Origin: Flaviflagellibacter rhizophilus
GTDB taxonomy: Bacteria > Pseudomonadota > Alphaproteobacteria > Rhizobiales > Methylopilaceae
Length of the DNA: 64,000 bases
Direction: 5' to 3'
Assembly (NCBI RefSeq): GCF_033898525.1
Contig: NZ_JAXAFJ010000002.1
Coordinates: 557,747 to 621,746, forward strand
The notes beneath the pieces are model-generated. The model did no database searches. It saw only the letters and a program-made list of their open reading frames with translations, and was not told the DNA's origin. Position 1 is the first letter of the stretch; each line of letters opens with the position of its first letter. A program made the position numbers and the translations under genes. Below, piece after piece: positions 24,970-34,229 of the stretch.

Positions 24970-26310
24970 CTATTTCGCGGTGCCGGTGAAGCCGCCGATC
25001 AGGTAGCTCTCGTTACCGATCTCGGTCACGCGCCCCTTCACCTCGAAGGTTTCGGCATCCAGCACCCACACCACGCCGGTGTTTGGCTTGCTCTTCGGCG
25101 CGCCGGAGATCGCCATGTACTTGCCGTCCGAGGAGAACGCGATGCCGCGCGGCCGCGACGGTTCGCCGTTCGGCGTCTCCAGCTTCACATGCTTCACCAG
25201 CGCCTTCTCGCCTGCGACAGCCTTCCTGGCGTCGTAGATGGTCAGGTTGTTGGAGCGGAAGTTCGTGGAGACGATGTGCGTGCTGTCCGGCGTGAAGGCG
25301 GCGGCGAAGGGACGTGTCGCCTCGCCCTCATTGTCGGTGCCGGAGAGCAGGCGGTTGATCTCGCCCTTCGAAGGCTCGGCCACGGCCTTCTCCACATCGA
25401 TGACGGAGATGGTGTTGCCTTCCTTGCCATCGCGTGCGTCCTCACGCGAGGCGTGGACCACGTATTTGCCGTCGGGGCTGGTGGAGATGCCGAAGCCGCC
25501 CGTCTGCATGGGGATGCGGCCGATCTCGGCGGTCTCGTCGCCGGCGAGCGCCTTGGGCAGGCTGATGACGGACACGTCGTTGGTGCCGCCGTTCGCGGTG
25601 AAGATCACGCCGCCCGCCAGCGGGCTGATGGTCACGCCATTGGTGTCGGCATAGCAGCCGAACGCCGGATCGGGCGCCTTGTGCGGGATCGTGGCCGGCG
25701 GACAGTCGGGCTTGCCGTAGGCCTGCGGGATGCGGTGCACCACCTCCATCTTGGCCAGATCCACGATGTTGATGTGGCGTCCGCCGTCCTCGTTGCCCTT
25801 GTCCTCGGCATGAGCCAGCGCACCGTGCTTGCCGTCCGGAGCCAGCGCGAAGCCGGTCGCACCGAAGCCCTTGGAATCGATGTACCCCTCGACCGCTCCA
25901 ACCGTGCCGTCGTTCGCTCTCATCAGCGCCTTGTCGAGGTTCACCACCGTGACAGAGCCCGGCCAGCCATGCTGGAAGCTTCCGGCCTCCTCGGGCGTGG
26001 ACTTGCCGGAATGGTTGACCACATAGGCCCGCCGCCCCTTGTCATCCACGGTGATGATGATGGGCTGGCCGCTCGCAATGGTGTCGGCCTTGCCGGTGCC
26101 CTTGGCATCGATGTCCGGCGTAACGCGAATGCGGCTGAAGACGGCGTTCGGCGTGCCGTCGTTCTTCGGGTCGATGGCCTGCTTGAGGTCGATCACGATG
26201 GCGGTGTTGTCCCAGCGGCCGGTGGCCAGGAAGTAATCGTCCGCCCATGCACTTCCCGTGCAGGCAAGCGCCGCCGTGGCTGACCATGTCAGCATCTTGA
26301 TGGTCTTCAT
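24970..26310 (-). CDS. Secreted beta-propeller (YVTN/lactonase-like) protein of unknown function
   Basis: A 446-residue protein with a Sec signal peptide (residues 1-23, cleavage near GSAWA-DD) and several beta-propeller blades carrying the recurring pattern of a short gene-product-like repeat, e.g. FALAPDGKHGALAHAEDKG, ISTSPDGKYVVHASRED, IAFSSDGKYMAISG and the VSVISLPKAL and ISVIDVEKAV edge strands. No cofactor-binding motif such as CxxCH is present. It is likely periplasmic. Propellers of this group sometimes bind ligands or metals; a specific role cannot be assigned. Confidence 0.8.
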   Translation of the reverse strand: MKTIKMLTWSATAALACTGSAWADDYFLATGRWDNTAIVIDLKQAIDPKNDGTPNAVFSRIRVTPDIDAKGTGKADTIASGQPIIITVDDKGRRAYVVNHSGKSTPEEAGSFQHGWPGSVTVVNLDKALMRANDGTVGAVEGYIDSKGFGATGFALAPDGKHGALAHAEDKGNEDGGRHINIVDLAKMEVVHRIPQAYGKPDCPPATIPHKAPDPAFGCYADTNGVTISPLAGGVIFTANGGTNDVSVISLPKALAGDETAEIGRIPMQTGGFGISTSPDGKYVVHASREDARDGKEGNTISVIDVEKAVAEPSKGEINRLLSGTDNEGEATRPFAAAFTPDSTHIVSTNFRSNNLTIYDARKAVAGEKALVKHVKLETPNGEPSRPRGIAFSSDGKYMAISGAPKSKPNTGVVWVLDAETFEVKGRVTEIGNESYLIGGFTGTAK

Positions 26311-26424
26311 GTTTCTCTCCCCAACGCCGCCCGTTGGCCGGACTGGCTTGCAGCCGAACTGGGTTCGGCATCACCCATTTGAATTATGAATTCAGATAAA
26401 GCGCAAGCGGCAATCGGCGGGTTG

Positions 26425-27231
26425 CTAGGCGATTGCCTCGGCAAGATGATGCAGCACGATGCCGCTGGAGGTCGCGACGTTCAGGCTGTCGAAACCAGCC
26501 GACATCTGAATTCGCACGCCTGCGCAGCGCGCCATGATCTCAGCCGGCAGGCCGGGCCCTTCCGCTCCGAACAGCACCGCCGTGCGCGCGGGCCGCCGCA
26601 CTTGGGCGAGCGCCAGCGTCCCGGAGGGCGTCAGCGCGAACGAGGTGAACCCCGCAGCCTCAAGCACGTCGAGCGCATCCTCGCCCGCCCCCAGCCGCGC
26701 GAACGGCACCTGCAGCGCCGCGCCGACGGAAACGCGTATGGCCTTGCGGTACAGCGGATCGCAACTCGTGGTATCGAGCAGCACGGCATCCACGCCGAAC
26801 GCCGCCGCGTTGCGGAACAGGCCTCCCACATTGTCGTGGTTGGCGATGCCGACCAGCACCATCACCAGCGCCCGGGCGGGCAAGCCGGCCAGCAGGTCCG
26901 CCGCCGCGACCCCCGGCGCCCGCGCACCGAGCCCGAGTATCCCGCGATGCATGGGGAAGCCGGCGATGGCGTCCATCACCGCCTGCCCGGCTGCATAGAC
27001 CGGCACGTCGGCGGGCACCCGTTCGAGGAGATCGGCCAGCCCGCCGATCCGCTTCTCCGCGATCAGCAGCGAAAGCGGCCTGTGCCCTGACGAATCCAGC
27101 AAGCCGCGCAGCACCACCTCGCCCTCGGCGATGAACAGCCCCTCACGTCCCACGAGATCACGCTCCCGCACATCGCGGTACGGCGCTACGCGCGGATCCT
27201 CGGCGTCGCTGATGTTGATGATCTCGGGCAT
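26425..27231 (-). CDS. SpoU/TrmH-family RNA 2'-O-methyltransferase
   Basis: A 268-residue SPOUT methyltransferase with an N-terminal substrate-binding part (residues 1-100) and the knotted catalytic domain. Motif 1 is GIANHDNVGGLFRNAAAFG with the conserved Asn and Arg, motif 2 VLFGAEGPGLP, motif 3 FDSLNVATSSGIVLHHLAE. It would methylate ribose in tRNA or rRNA using S-adenosylmethionine. The ATG at 27231 (MPEIINISD) is chosen because the nine upstream residues are outside the family. Exact target nucleotide unknown. Confidence 0.88.
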   Translation of the reverse strand: MPEIINISDAEDPRVAPYRDVRERDLVGREGLFIAEGEVVLRGLLDSSGHRPLSLLIAEKRIGGLADLLERVPADVPVYAAGQAVMDAIAGFPMHRGILGLGARAPGVAAADLLAGLPARALVMVLVGIANHDNVGGLFRNAAAFGVDAVLLDTTSCDPLYRKAIRVSVGAALQVPFARLGAGEDALDVLEAAGFTSFALTPSGTLALAQVRRPARTAVLFGAEGPGLPAEIMARCAGVRIQMSAGFDSLNVATSSGIVLHHLAEAIA

Positions 27232-27307
27232 GTTTTTCACGTCAGGGAGATGGGGCACGCAACCGAGGGAGGATTCGCGTGTTGTCCCCGGTCATTGGAG
27301 TGGGAAG

Positions 27308-28294
27308 ATGAAGCAGGTTTGCATCGGCACGGCAGTTCTCCTCGTTCTGTCCACGCCGGCCTTTGCGGCATCGCTGGACGCCGAGAGCGTCAACAAGGCC
27401 GTCATAGAAAAAGCCGCCGGCAAGGAAGACCGCGCCGCCGCGATGAAGGCCCAGATCCTGCTCGACCGCCAGCGTTATTCGCCCGGCGTCATCGATGGCC
27501 ATTTCGGCGACGCCACCGAGATCGCGCTCCGCGCCTTCCAGAAGGACAACGGCCTGAAAGAAACCGGCAAGCTCGACAAGGACAGTTGGGACAAGCTCTC
27601 CGAAGCCGCCGAAGGCGAGGTGCTGACGCGCTACACCATCACGGCCGACGATCTCAAGGGTCCCTTCGTCGAGAAGATCCCCGAGGACATCGAGGAGATG
27701 GGAAAGCTCGACAGCCTCGCCTATAGCGGCCCCACCGAGGCCTTGTCCGAGCGCTTCCACATGGACGAGGACGCCTTGAAGGCCCTGAACCCGAAGGCTG
27801 ATTTCAGCAAGGAAGGCACCGAGATCGTCGTCGCCGCCGTCGAGCCGGAGAACGCTGAGAAGCCCGACAAGGAGAACGTCGAACGGATCGTGGTCGACAA
27901 ATCCGAGCGCACGCTCCGCGTCCTCGCCAAGGACGGCGCGCTGATCGCGCTCTACCCCGCCTCCATCGGCAGCAAGGAAAACCCCGCGCCCGACGGCGAG
28001 GTGAAGGTCACGAGCGTCGCGGACAAGCCGACCTGGACCTACAGCCCCGATCTCAAGCTCGAAGGAAAGAAGGACCGACCCGACAAGAAGGTCGTGGTAC
28101 CTGCCGGCCCGAACAATCCTGTAGGCGTCACCTGGATCGACCTCGACAAGGAGCATTTCGGGCTCCACGGCTCGCCCGAGCCGGAGAAGGTCGGCAAGGC
28201 GATGTCGAGCGGCTGCGTGCGGCTGACGAACTGGGACATCACGGAGCTGGCCGGCATGGTGAAGAAGGGCCTGCCGGTGGTCTTCGAGGACTGA
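27308..28294 (+). CDS. L,D-transpeptidase (YkuD) with peptidoglycan-binding domain
   Basis: A 328-residue exported enzyme. Signal peptide residues 1-21 (LLVLSTPAFA-ASLD), a PG_binding_1 repeat at about 42-93 (AQILLDRQRYSPGVIDGHFG, EIALRAFQKDNGL), a LysM-like segment at about 130-172 (EALSERFHMDEDALKALNP) and a YkuD domain at about 190-328. The catalytic HG and SSGCVRLTNWD motifs (His near 283, Cys near 301) are complete. It would make 3-3 crosslinks or anchor proteins to peptidoglycan in the periplasm. Confidence 0.9.
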   Translation: MKQVCIGTAVLLVLSTPAFAASLDAESVNKAVIEKAAGKEDRAAAMKAQILLDRQRYSPGVIDGHFGDATEIALRAFQKDNGLKETGKLDKDSWDKLSEAAEGEVLTRYTITADDLKGPFVEKIPEDIEEMGKLDSLAYSGPTEALSERFHMDEDALKALNPKADFSKEGTEIVVAAVEPENAEKPDKENVERIVVDKSERTLRVLAKDGALIALYPASIGSKENPAPDGEVKVTSVADKPTWTYSPDLKLEGKKDRPDKKVVVPAGPNNPVGVTWIDLDKEHFGLHGSPEPEKVGKAMSSGCVRLTNWDITELAGMVKKGLPVVFED

Positions 28295-28362
28295 TCGTCC
28301 GTCCGTTTCGGCACCAAGTGGAGCGCGCGTGAACCGGACCCTGTCCTGCGGCTTTATCAAGC

Positions 28363-28950
28363 ATGCAGGACATTTCGCCTCGCCCAGCCCCAGATCCCGG
28401 CGTCGATCCCGCGACGCTGAAGCCGAACATCCGCCTCTTCGGCAGCGTCGACGAGGCCATGCTCGCCAAGGTGCTCGACGGCATCTCCGCCCTTCCCACG
28501 GATGAGCCGCTGGTGATGGATCTTACGACCATGGGCGGCGATGCCGATATCGGGCGCCGCATCGCCCTGGAAGTTCGGATCGTGCAGGACAGTGGACGTC
28601 CTGCCTACTTCCTCGGGAAGTCCAGCGTGTTCTCGGCGGGCGTCACCATCATGGGTGCCTTCCCGGCAAGCAGCCGGTTCCTGGATCGGGACTGCGTGCT
28701 GCTGATCCATGAACGGCGCATCGAAAAGCAGATCGCATTCAGCGGCCCACTCAGGTCGAACCTGCAGATGGCCCACGAATTCATCGCGCAACTGGAGTCC
28801 GGCATTGCACTGCAGGAGGTCGGGTTCCGGGAGCTGATCAGGGGTACGAACCTCTCGATGGAGGAACTGCGCAGCCGGGTTTCCACGACCAACTGGTATG
28901 TGCCCGCCGCAGAGGCGCTGGAACTCGGCTTGGTAGCCGGCTTGTTCTGA
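28363..28950 (+). CDS. ClpP/crotonase-fold serine protease-like protein
   Basis: A 195-residue ClpP-fold protein without signal peptide. The nucleophile elbow is VFSAGVTIMGAF with Ser91 aligned to the ClpP serine, and LIHERR carries His116. The residue aligned to the ClpP catalytic Asp is Asn177 (STTNWYVPAAEAL), so the triad is altered. The TTMGGDADIGRRIALEVR block resembles ClpP GGxxxxxxxI. A standard clpP paralogue is not certain; this is a divergent ClpP-like family often seen in rhizobia. Confidence 0.75.
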   Translation: MQDISPRPAPDPGVDPATLKPNIRLFGSVDEAMLAKVLDGISALPTDEPLVMDLTTMGGDADIGRRIALEVRIVQDSGRPAYFLGKSSVFSAGVTIMGAFPASSRFLDRDCVLLIHERRIEKQIAFSGPLRSNLQMAHEFIAQLESGIALQEVGFRELIRGTNLSMEELRSRVSTTNWYVPAAEALELGLVAGLF

Positions 28951-28954
28951 CGGG

Positions 28955-29683
28955 CTACCTGATCAGCACCTGCGAGCCCGCGAGCGGGAGACCGGCCGCA
29001 TAAGACGCGATGGCCGCGGCCATCTTCTCCCCGCCCCGGCTGGATGGCTCGATCGCATTCGCAAAATCCGCGTCCTCGCTGCAGACAAGCCGCAGGTCCA
29101 GCACGTCCACCCCGTGGGCAAAGGCTTCGCGCAGGATCACGTCATTGATGAAGGACAGCGCCGTGGTGCTGAGCTGCCGTTGCAGCGGCTCCGAAAAGCG
29201 CGGATCGTAGATGGTGGCAACCAGCACGGGCAGCCCCGTGTCCTTCAGTGCCGCCAACATGGCGCGATAGTCGCGGCGGAAGCCGTCGCGAATGTCGGCG
29301 ATGCGCGTCAATATCTCGGCCACCAAGCCTGCACGTGCCTGCAGCAGACTTGATTCCCGCAGCGCGTCGTTGCCTCCGGTGCTGACCACGAGGTGAGTGG
29401 CATCGTCGGGCAATCGCGTCAGTTGGTCCAGCACGCCTGCCGTCACGGCACCGTCTCGCGCGAGAAGCGTGGCCGTTCCGCTCCCGGCGAGCGTGCGCCT
29501 CAGTTGCGCCACCACGTCGGGGTCGGAGCCGACATAGGCCGCATTGTCGAAAACAGAATCTCCGAGCAGCACGACATTGGACATCCCGGGCACCGCTTTG
29601 GCAGGAAGGAACAGGCTGGCCGACATTGCTGCCCCGAGGAATATCCGCCGCGTCAGATCAGCAGAACACAGAGCTGGCTCCAT
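28955..29683 (-). CDS. SGNH/GDSL hydrolase, probably exported by Tat
   Basis: A 242-residue hydrolase with an N-terminal twin-arginine-like signal (LTRRIFLGAAMSASLFLPAKA). Block I is VVLLGDSVFDN (catalytic Ser in GDS), block III VVSTGGNDALR (Gly-Asn). The C-terminal block V, where a DxxH pair is expected, reads AIEPSSRGGEKM, so the usual His position is not obvious. It may be an esterase acting in the periplasm with a noncanonical catalytic set. Confidence 0.75.
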   Translation of the reverse strand: MEPALCSADLTRRIFLGAAMSASLFLPAKAVPGMSNVVLLGDSVFDNAAYVGSDPDVVAQLRRTLAGSGTATLLARDGAVTAGVLDQLTRLPDDATHLVVSTGGNDALRESSLLQARAGLVAEILTRIADIRDGFRRDYRAMLAALKDTGLPVLVATIYDPRFSEPLQRQLSTTALSFINDVILREAFAHGVDVLDLRLVCSEDADFANAIEPSSRGGEKMAAAIASYAAGLPLAGSQVLIR

Positions 29684-29761
29684 GTTGTTCTAAGTCAGAA
29701 TTCGGCTGCCTGTTCCCCGCTGTCCGCTATCGCTCCTCGTGGGAGATTTCGGATGCCTTGC

Positions 29762-29965
29762 CTAAGCGGAACGCCTGTCGGCAGCGACTTCGCCCGGCTT
29801 CTGCCTGGTCGTGAAAGCGGCAGCTTGCTGCTGCGCCTCGCGCGCCGCCTCGTTGAGCAGATTGGACAAGACGTCCATATCCGCCGCTGCGGCCATCTTC
29901 GACAGTTCCCCGGTCATGCTTGCAATGAAGTCAGCGACATCGAGCGGCTTGGGCCCCGTCCTCAT
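29762..29965 (-). CDS. Small hypothetical protein
   Basis: A 67-residue, mostly helical protein (ADFIASMTGELSKMAAAADM, SNLLNEAAREAQQQAAAF) with no signal or membrane segment. GGAGGA seven bases before the ATG is one of the strongest ribosome binding sites in the window, which is why I prefer this frame over the longer opposite-strand frame. No family recognised. Confidence 0.6.
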   Translation of the reverse strand: MRTGPKPLDVADFIASMTGELSKMAAAADMDVLSNLLNEAAREAQQQAAAFTTRQKPGEVAADRRSA

Positions 29966-30057
29966 TATTCAGTCCTCCATGGTCAGAGGCGGATACACGT
30001 CTGAGGTACGTATGGATGCACAGGCTGCAACTTTTTTCATCGGACCAAAGGCCAACG

Positions 30058-30084
30058 AAAAAGCCCGGCACATGGCCGGGCTTT
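30058..30084 (-). terminator. Rho-independent terminator of rpoD
   Basis: On the minus strand AAGCCCGGC and GCCGGGCTT form a stem around a 5-base loop and are followed by a run of T residues (CTTTTTC). It begins 23 bp past the rpoD stop. Confidence 0.8.
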
Positions 30085-30106
30085 GGTCTCCGCGGGGTCA
30101 GCGGGA

Positions 30107-32101
30107 TCAGTTGTCGAGGAAGCTCCGCAGCTTCCGCGAGCGGCTCGGGTGCTTCAGCTTGCGCAGCGCCTTCGCTTCAATCTGGCGGATGCGCTCGCGG
30201 GTCACCGAGAACTGCTGTCCGACCTCTTCCAGCGTGTGATCGGTGTTCATGCCGATGCCGAACCGCATGCGCAGCACGCGCTCCTCGCGCGGCGTGAGCG
30301 TCGCCAGCACGCGGGTCGTGGTCTCGCGCAGGTTCGACTGGATCGCGGCATCGATGGGCAGGATCGCGTTCTTGTCCTCGATGAAGTCACCGAGATGCGA
30401 ATCCTCCTCGTCGCCGATCGGCGTTTCGAGGGAGATCGGCTCCTTCGCGATCTTCAGGACCTTGCGCACCTTCTCCAGCGGCATGGCCAGCTTCTCGGCC
30501 AGCTCTTCCGGAGTCGGCTCGCGGCCGATCTCGTGCAGCATCTGGCGCGATGTGCGGACGATCTTGTTGATCGTCTCGATCATGTGCACCGGAATGCGGA
30601 TCGTGCGCGCCTGGTCGGCGATCGAGCGGGTGATGGCCTGCCGGATCCACCATGTGGCGTAGGTCGAGAACTTGTAGCCGCGGCGGTACTCGAACTTATC
30701 GACCGCCTTCATCAGGCCGATATTGCCCTCCTGGATCAGGTCCAGGAACTGAAGGCCGCGGTTCGTGTACTTCTTGGCGATGGAGATCACGAGGCGCAGG
30801 TTCGCCTCCACCATCTCCTTCTTGGCCTGACGGGCTTCGCGCTCGCCCTTCTGGACCATGTGGACGATCTTGCGGAATTCGCCGATCTCGAGGCCCGTCT
30901 CGGCCGCGAGCGTCTGGATCTCGCCGCGCAGGTCCTTCACGCCGTCCTTGTCGTTGGCGATGAAGTCCTTCCAGCCACGGCTGCCGAGCTTGCCGACACG
31001 GCGGATCCAATTCGGATCGAGCTCGGACCCCTGATGCTCGCGCATGAAATCCAGCCGGTCGACGCCATAGCTGTCGGCCATGCGGAACAGGCGGCCCTCA
31101 AGCGAAACGAGCCTTTTGTTGATGTCGTACAGTTGCTCGACCAGCGCCTCGATGCGGTTCTGGTTGAGCGAGAGGGACTTCACGTCGACGACGATCTGGT
31201 CCTTCAGCGTCTTGTACTTGCGCTCCTGCGCCGGCGTCAGGCGCGCGTTCAGCATGCGCTGCTCGACGTTCTGGTCCTGCAGGCGGCGCAGCTTCTTGTA
31301 GTTCTCGGCGATGCTGTCGAAGGTCTCGACGACCTTCGGCTTCAGCTCGGCTTCCATCGCGGCGAGCGAGGGATTGCCCTCCTCGTCCTCGTCGTCGGCG
31401 TCCAGCGCAGGCGCCGCCGCTTCCGGCAGTGCGTCTTCGCCTTCACCCTCGGCAGGAGCCGGGATGGCCTTGCCCTCGGGCCCCACATAGGTGGCTTCGA
31501 GGTCGATGATGTCGCGCAGGAGGATCTTGGCTTCCGCCAGTTCATCGCGCCAGATGATGATGGCCTGGAAGGTCAGCGGGCTTTCGCAAAGCCCTGCGAT
31601 CATCGCCTCGCGGCCGGCCTCGATGCGCTTGGCGATGGCGATCTCGCCCTCGCGGGACAAGAGCTCCACCGACCCCATCTCGCGCAGGTACATGCGCACG
31701 GGGTCGTCGGTGCGGTCGGTCGGTTCCTTGGCGGTGGTGGTCGCGACCGCACGCGACGAGGAGGAGGTCTCGGCAACTTCGGTGCCGGTGTCCTCGTCGT
31801 CTTCCTCGTCGGTCTGACGCCGGTCGGCGGCACCCTCTTCGGTCTCGGCTTCCTCGGACTCGATGACGTTGATGCCCATGTCGTTGAGCATCGCCATGAT
31901 GTCCTCGATCTGCTCCGGGGACGTGGAGTCGGAAGGAAGCACCTCGTTCAGCTCGTCGAACGTCACATAGCCGCGCTTCTTCGCGGCCTTGATCATGCGG
32001 CGTACGGACTGGTCGTTCAGATCGAGAACCGCACCATCGGGGGCATCTGCCGCCGGGGTTTCTGCGGCTTCTTCCTTCGTCGCGGCCTTGTTAGCTGCCA
32101 T
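30107..32101 (-). CDS. rpoD: Primary sigma factor RpoD (sigma-70)
   Basis: A 664-residue housekeeping sigma factor. N-terminal region 1.1 (about 1-75) and an acidic non-conserved insert (about 160-310) precede region 2 (KFEYRRGYKFSTYATWWIRQ with 2.3/2.4), region 3 (REPTPEELAEKLAMPLEKV) and region 4 (LTPREERVLRMRFGI, LEEVGQQFSVTRERIRQIEAKALRKL). The ATG at 32101 (MAANKAATK) is preferred to an upstream ATG at 32140. It lies downstream of dnaG in the same direction, the conserved dnaG-rpoD order. Confidence 0.97.
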   Translation of the reverse strand: MAANKAATKEEAAETPAADAPDGAVLDLNDQSVRRMIKAAKKRGYVTFDELNEVLPSDSTSPEQIEDIMAMLNDMGINVIESEEAETEEGAADRRQTDEEDDEDTGTEVAETSSSSRAVATTTAKEPTDRTDDPVRMYLREMGSVELLSREGEIAIAKRIEAGREAMIAGLCESPLTFQAIIIWRDELAEAKILLRDIIDLEATYVGPEGKAIPAPAEGEGEDALPEAAAPALDADDEDEEGNPSLAAMEAELKPKVVETFDSIAENYKKLRRLQDQNVEQRMLNARLTPAQERKYKTLKDQIVVDVKSLSLNQNRIEALVEQLYDINKRLVSLEGRLFRMADSYGVDRLDFMREHQGSELDPNWIRRVGKLGSRGWKDFIANDKDGVKDLRGEIQTLAAETGLEIGEFRKIVHMVQKGEREARQAKKEMVEANLRLVISIAKKYTNRGLQFLDLIQEGNIGLMKAVDKFEYRRGYKFSTYATWWIRQAITRSIADQARTIRIPVHMIETINKIVRTSRQMLHEIGREPTPEELAEKLAMPLEKVRKVLKIAKEPISLETPIGDEEDSHLGDFIEDKNAILPIDAAIQSNLRETTTRVLATLTPREERVLRMRFGIGMNTDHTLEEVGQQFSVTRERIRQIEAKALRKLKHPSRSRKLRSFLDN

Positions 32102-32255
32102 GTCTTCTTGTCTCTCGCCCGCCGGGAGGAACACGGGCATTCATTGGTCGTTCAGGAACATATAGCGCAAATGGCCGCATCGACCATCCAGCGAATCGCT
32201 CACGCATAATGGCAAGCGACGCATTAATCGGCGATTAACCGTAACGGCCAAGGCC

Positions 32256-34163
32256 TTACAGGCTTCGCCCGGGACGGCCAGATGCTGCGCCGAAACCTTC
32301 GATGCTGGCCTCGGTGCCGTCAGCTGTCGCCAGCTGGGTCTGGATATCGGCCAATCGCGAAAAGTTCTCCTCGCTCAGATCCTGACCTAGGACAGCCTCT
32401 GCCGCGCGGAGCTCTTTATGTAGCGCGCGGGCCTTCTGGTGCAAGGCCAGCGAGTGCAGGAAGCCGGTTTCCGCGTCCAGATCGTCGGCCGCCGCGCGTG
32501 CCCACCAGTCCCCTGGCGTCAGCGAGGCCTCGATCCTCGCCAGGGTGGCGGCGAGCCCCGCGCGGGCAATCGCGCCCTCCATCATCTCCACGCTTTCGGC
32601 CTCGCCATGCGCGGCGGAATCGATTGCCACCATCCGCAGCTTCTGGAGGTCCGGCGCGCCCAACTCGATTTCCGAAATCGTTTCCGCATGCCGTTCGATG
32701 AGGCGTGGATGCCGAATCAGTGCGATCACAAGCGCCGCTTCCCGCACCGAGATGCGGGCGCCCGACAGGGTCATGCTGCTGCGCAAGCCTGCGCTGGCGC
32801 GCAGGGGCTCGACGCGCTGATTGTTGAAGCGCCCCCGCGGGCCGTTTCCCGGGCGGCTGGCCCCGGCGCGCTGGAAAGGCTGCTGCGGCCGGGCCGCCTG
32901 CCCCATCCGGCGGAACCGGTCCTGCATCGCCTGCCCGTAGTGCCGGCGCACAGTCTCGTCGGCGATGCTGCGCACGAGGTCGGACAGCCGGCGTTCCAGC
33001 GCGGCGCGACGCTCGGGCGTGTCGGCGGGCGCCAGATCCACCTCGCGCTCCCACAGCACCTCGTCCATCGCGCGCGCCTGCGCCAGCACGGCCTCGACGG
33101 CGCCGGGCCCCGCGGAGCGCACCAGATCGTCAGGGTCCTGCCCTTCCGGCAGGAAGGCGAAGCGCAGGGAGCGGCCGGGCTTGAGATGCGGAAGCGCGGT
33201 GTCGATGGCGCGGTGCGCCGCACGCTGGCCGGCCTTGTCGCCGTCGAAGCACAGCACCGGCTCCGGCCCCATGCGCCATAGCAGATCGAGCTGCCCCTCC
33301 GTCAGAGCGGTGCCGAGCGGCGCCACCGCGTTGCGGATGCCGGCCTGCGCCAGCGCGATCACGTCCATATACCCTTCCACCGCCACGGCATTGCCGGATG
33401 CCTGTGCGGCCGCACGCGCGCGGTGATGGTTGAACAGCACTCCACCCTTGTGGAAGAGCGGCGTCTCCGGCGAGTTCAGGTATTTCGCCGGCACGTCCGC
33501 CTGCAGCGCGCGCCCGCCGAACGCGATCACCCGTCCGCGCGCATCGTGTATGGGGAACATCACGCGGTCGCGGAAGCGATCGAACGGCTCCTTCACATCG
33601 TCGCCGTGCACCAGCAGCCCGGCCTCCACCATGTCGGCAACCGGCACGTCCAGCTTCACCAGATGGTTGCGCAAGCCCATCCGGTCGTTCGGCGCATAGC
33701 CCAGCCGGAATTCGGTGCGGGTCAGTTGCGAAAGCCCGCGCTTGTCGAGATAGGCCCGCGCGGCCGTACCGGCGCCCCCGGCCAGCTGCGCCTCGTAATA
33801 GGCGGCGGCCATGTCCATCACCTCATGCAGGGTGGCCCGGCGCTTCTGGCGCTCGATCTCCTGCGGCTCGGATTTCGGCATCTCCAGCCCGGCCTGCTGC
33901 GCCAGCCGCTCCACGGCTTCCGGAAAGCTCAGCCCCTCCGTCTCCATCACGAAGTCGAAGATCGAGCCGTGCTTTCCGCTGGAAAAGCAGTGATAGAAGC
34001 CCTTCTGGTCGTTGACGAAGAAGCTCGGCGTCTTCTCCTTGTTGAAGGGTGACAGCCCCGCCCATTCGCGGCCCTGCTTCTTCAGCTTCACCCGGCGGCC
34101 GACAACCTCCGAGACCGGAAGCCGGGCTCGGATCTCATCGATGAATTCGGGTGTGAAACGCAT
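32256..34163 (-). CDS. dnaG: DNA primase DnaG with degenerate zinc finger
   Basis: A 635-residue primase with CHC2-type N domain, RNA polymerase/Toprim core (GYMDVIALAQAGI, CFDGDKAGQRAAHRAID) and a C-terminal DnaB-interaction domain. The four zinc ligands of E. coli DnaG (Cys40, His43, Cys61, Cys64) correspond here to Ser38, Asn41, Cys59 and Ser62 in LSPFNKEKTPSFF and YHCFSSGKHG, so three of four are lost; I recall the same in other rhizobial primases. It makes RNA primers for replication and precedes rpoD. Confidence 0.95.
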   Translation of the reverse strand: MRFTPEFIDEIRARLPVSEVVGRRVKLKKQGREWAGLSPFNKEKTPSFFVNDQKGFYHCFSSGKHGSIFDFVMETEGLSFPEAVERLAQQAGLEMPKSEPQEIERQKRRATLHEVMDMAAAYYEAQLAGGAGTAARAYLDKRGLSQLTRTEFRLGYAPNDRMGLRNHLVKLDVPVADMVEAGLLVHGDDVKEPFDRFRDRVMFPIHDARGRVIAFGGRALQADVPAKYLNSPETPLFHKGGVLFNHHRARAAAQASGNAVAVEGYMDVIALAQAGIRNAVAPLGTALTEGQLDLLWRMGPEPVLCFDGDKAGQRAAHRAIDTALPHLKPGRSLRFAFLPEGQDPDDLVRSAGPGAVEAVLAQARAMDEVLWEREVDLAPADTPERRAALERRLSDLVRSIADETVRRHYGQAMQDRFRRMGQAARPQQPFQRAGASRPGNGPRGRFNNQRVEPLRASAGLRSSMTLSGARISVREAALVIALIRHPRLIERHAETISEIELGAPDLQKLRMVAIDSAAHGEAESVEMMEGAIARAGLAATLARIEASLTPGDWWARAAADDLDAETGFLHSLALHQKARALHKELRAAEAVLGQDLSEENFSRLADIQTQLATADGTEASIEGFGAASGRPGRSL

Positions 34164-34229
34164 AGCTTGAACGGACCTCTCGGGCCATTATAGCCCACCC
34201 GCAGACCACGAAGCGGACTTATCCCCGCA

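Noticed and set aside
24553..26283. 576-codon plus-strand frame opposite the LysR and propeller genes
   Set aside because: Spans two real genes and the gap between them, and no domain is recognisable.
29393..30004. 203-codon plus-strand frame
   Set aside because: Antisense to the SGNH hydrolase start and the small minus-strand gene, which has the much better ribosome binding site.
30083..32209. 708-codon plus-strand frame opposite rpoD
   Set aside because: Antisense to RpoD; the leucine/aspartate/arginine bias reflects the reverse complement of sigma-factor codons.
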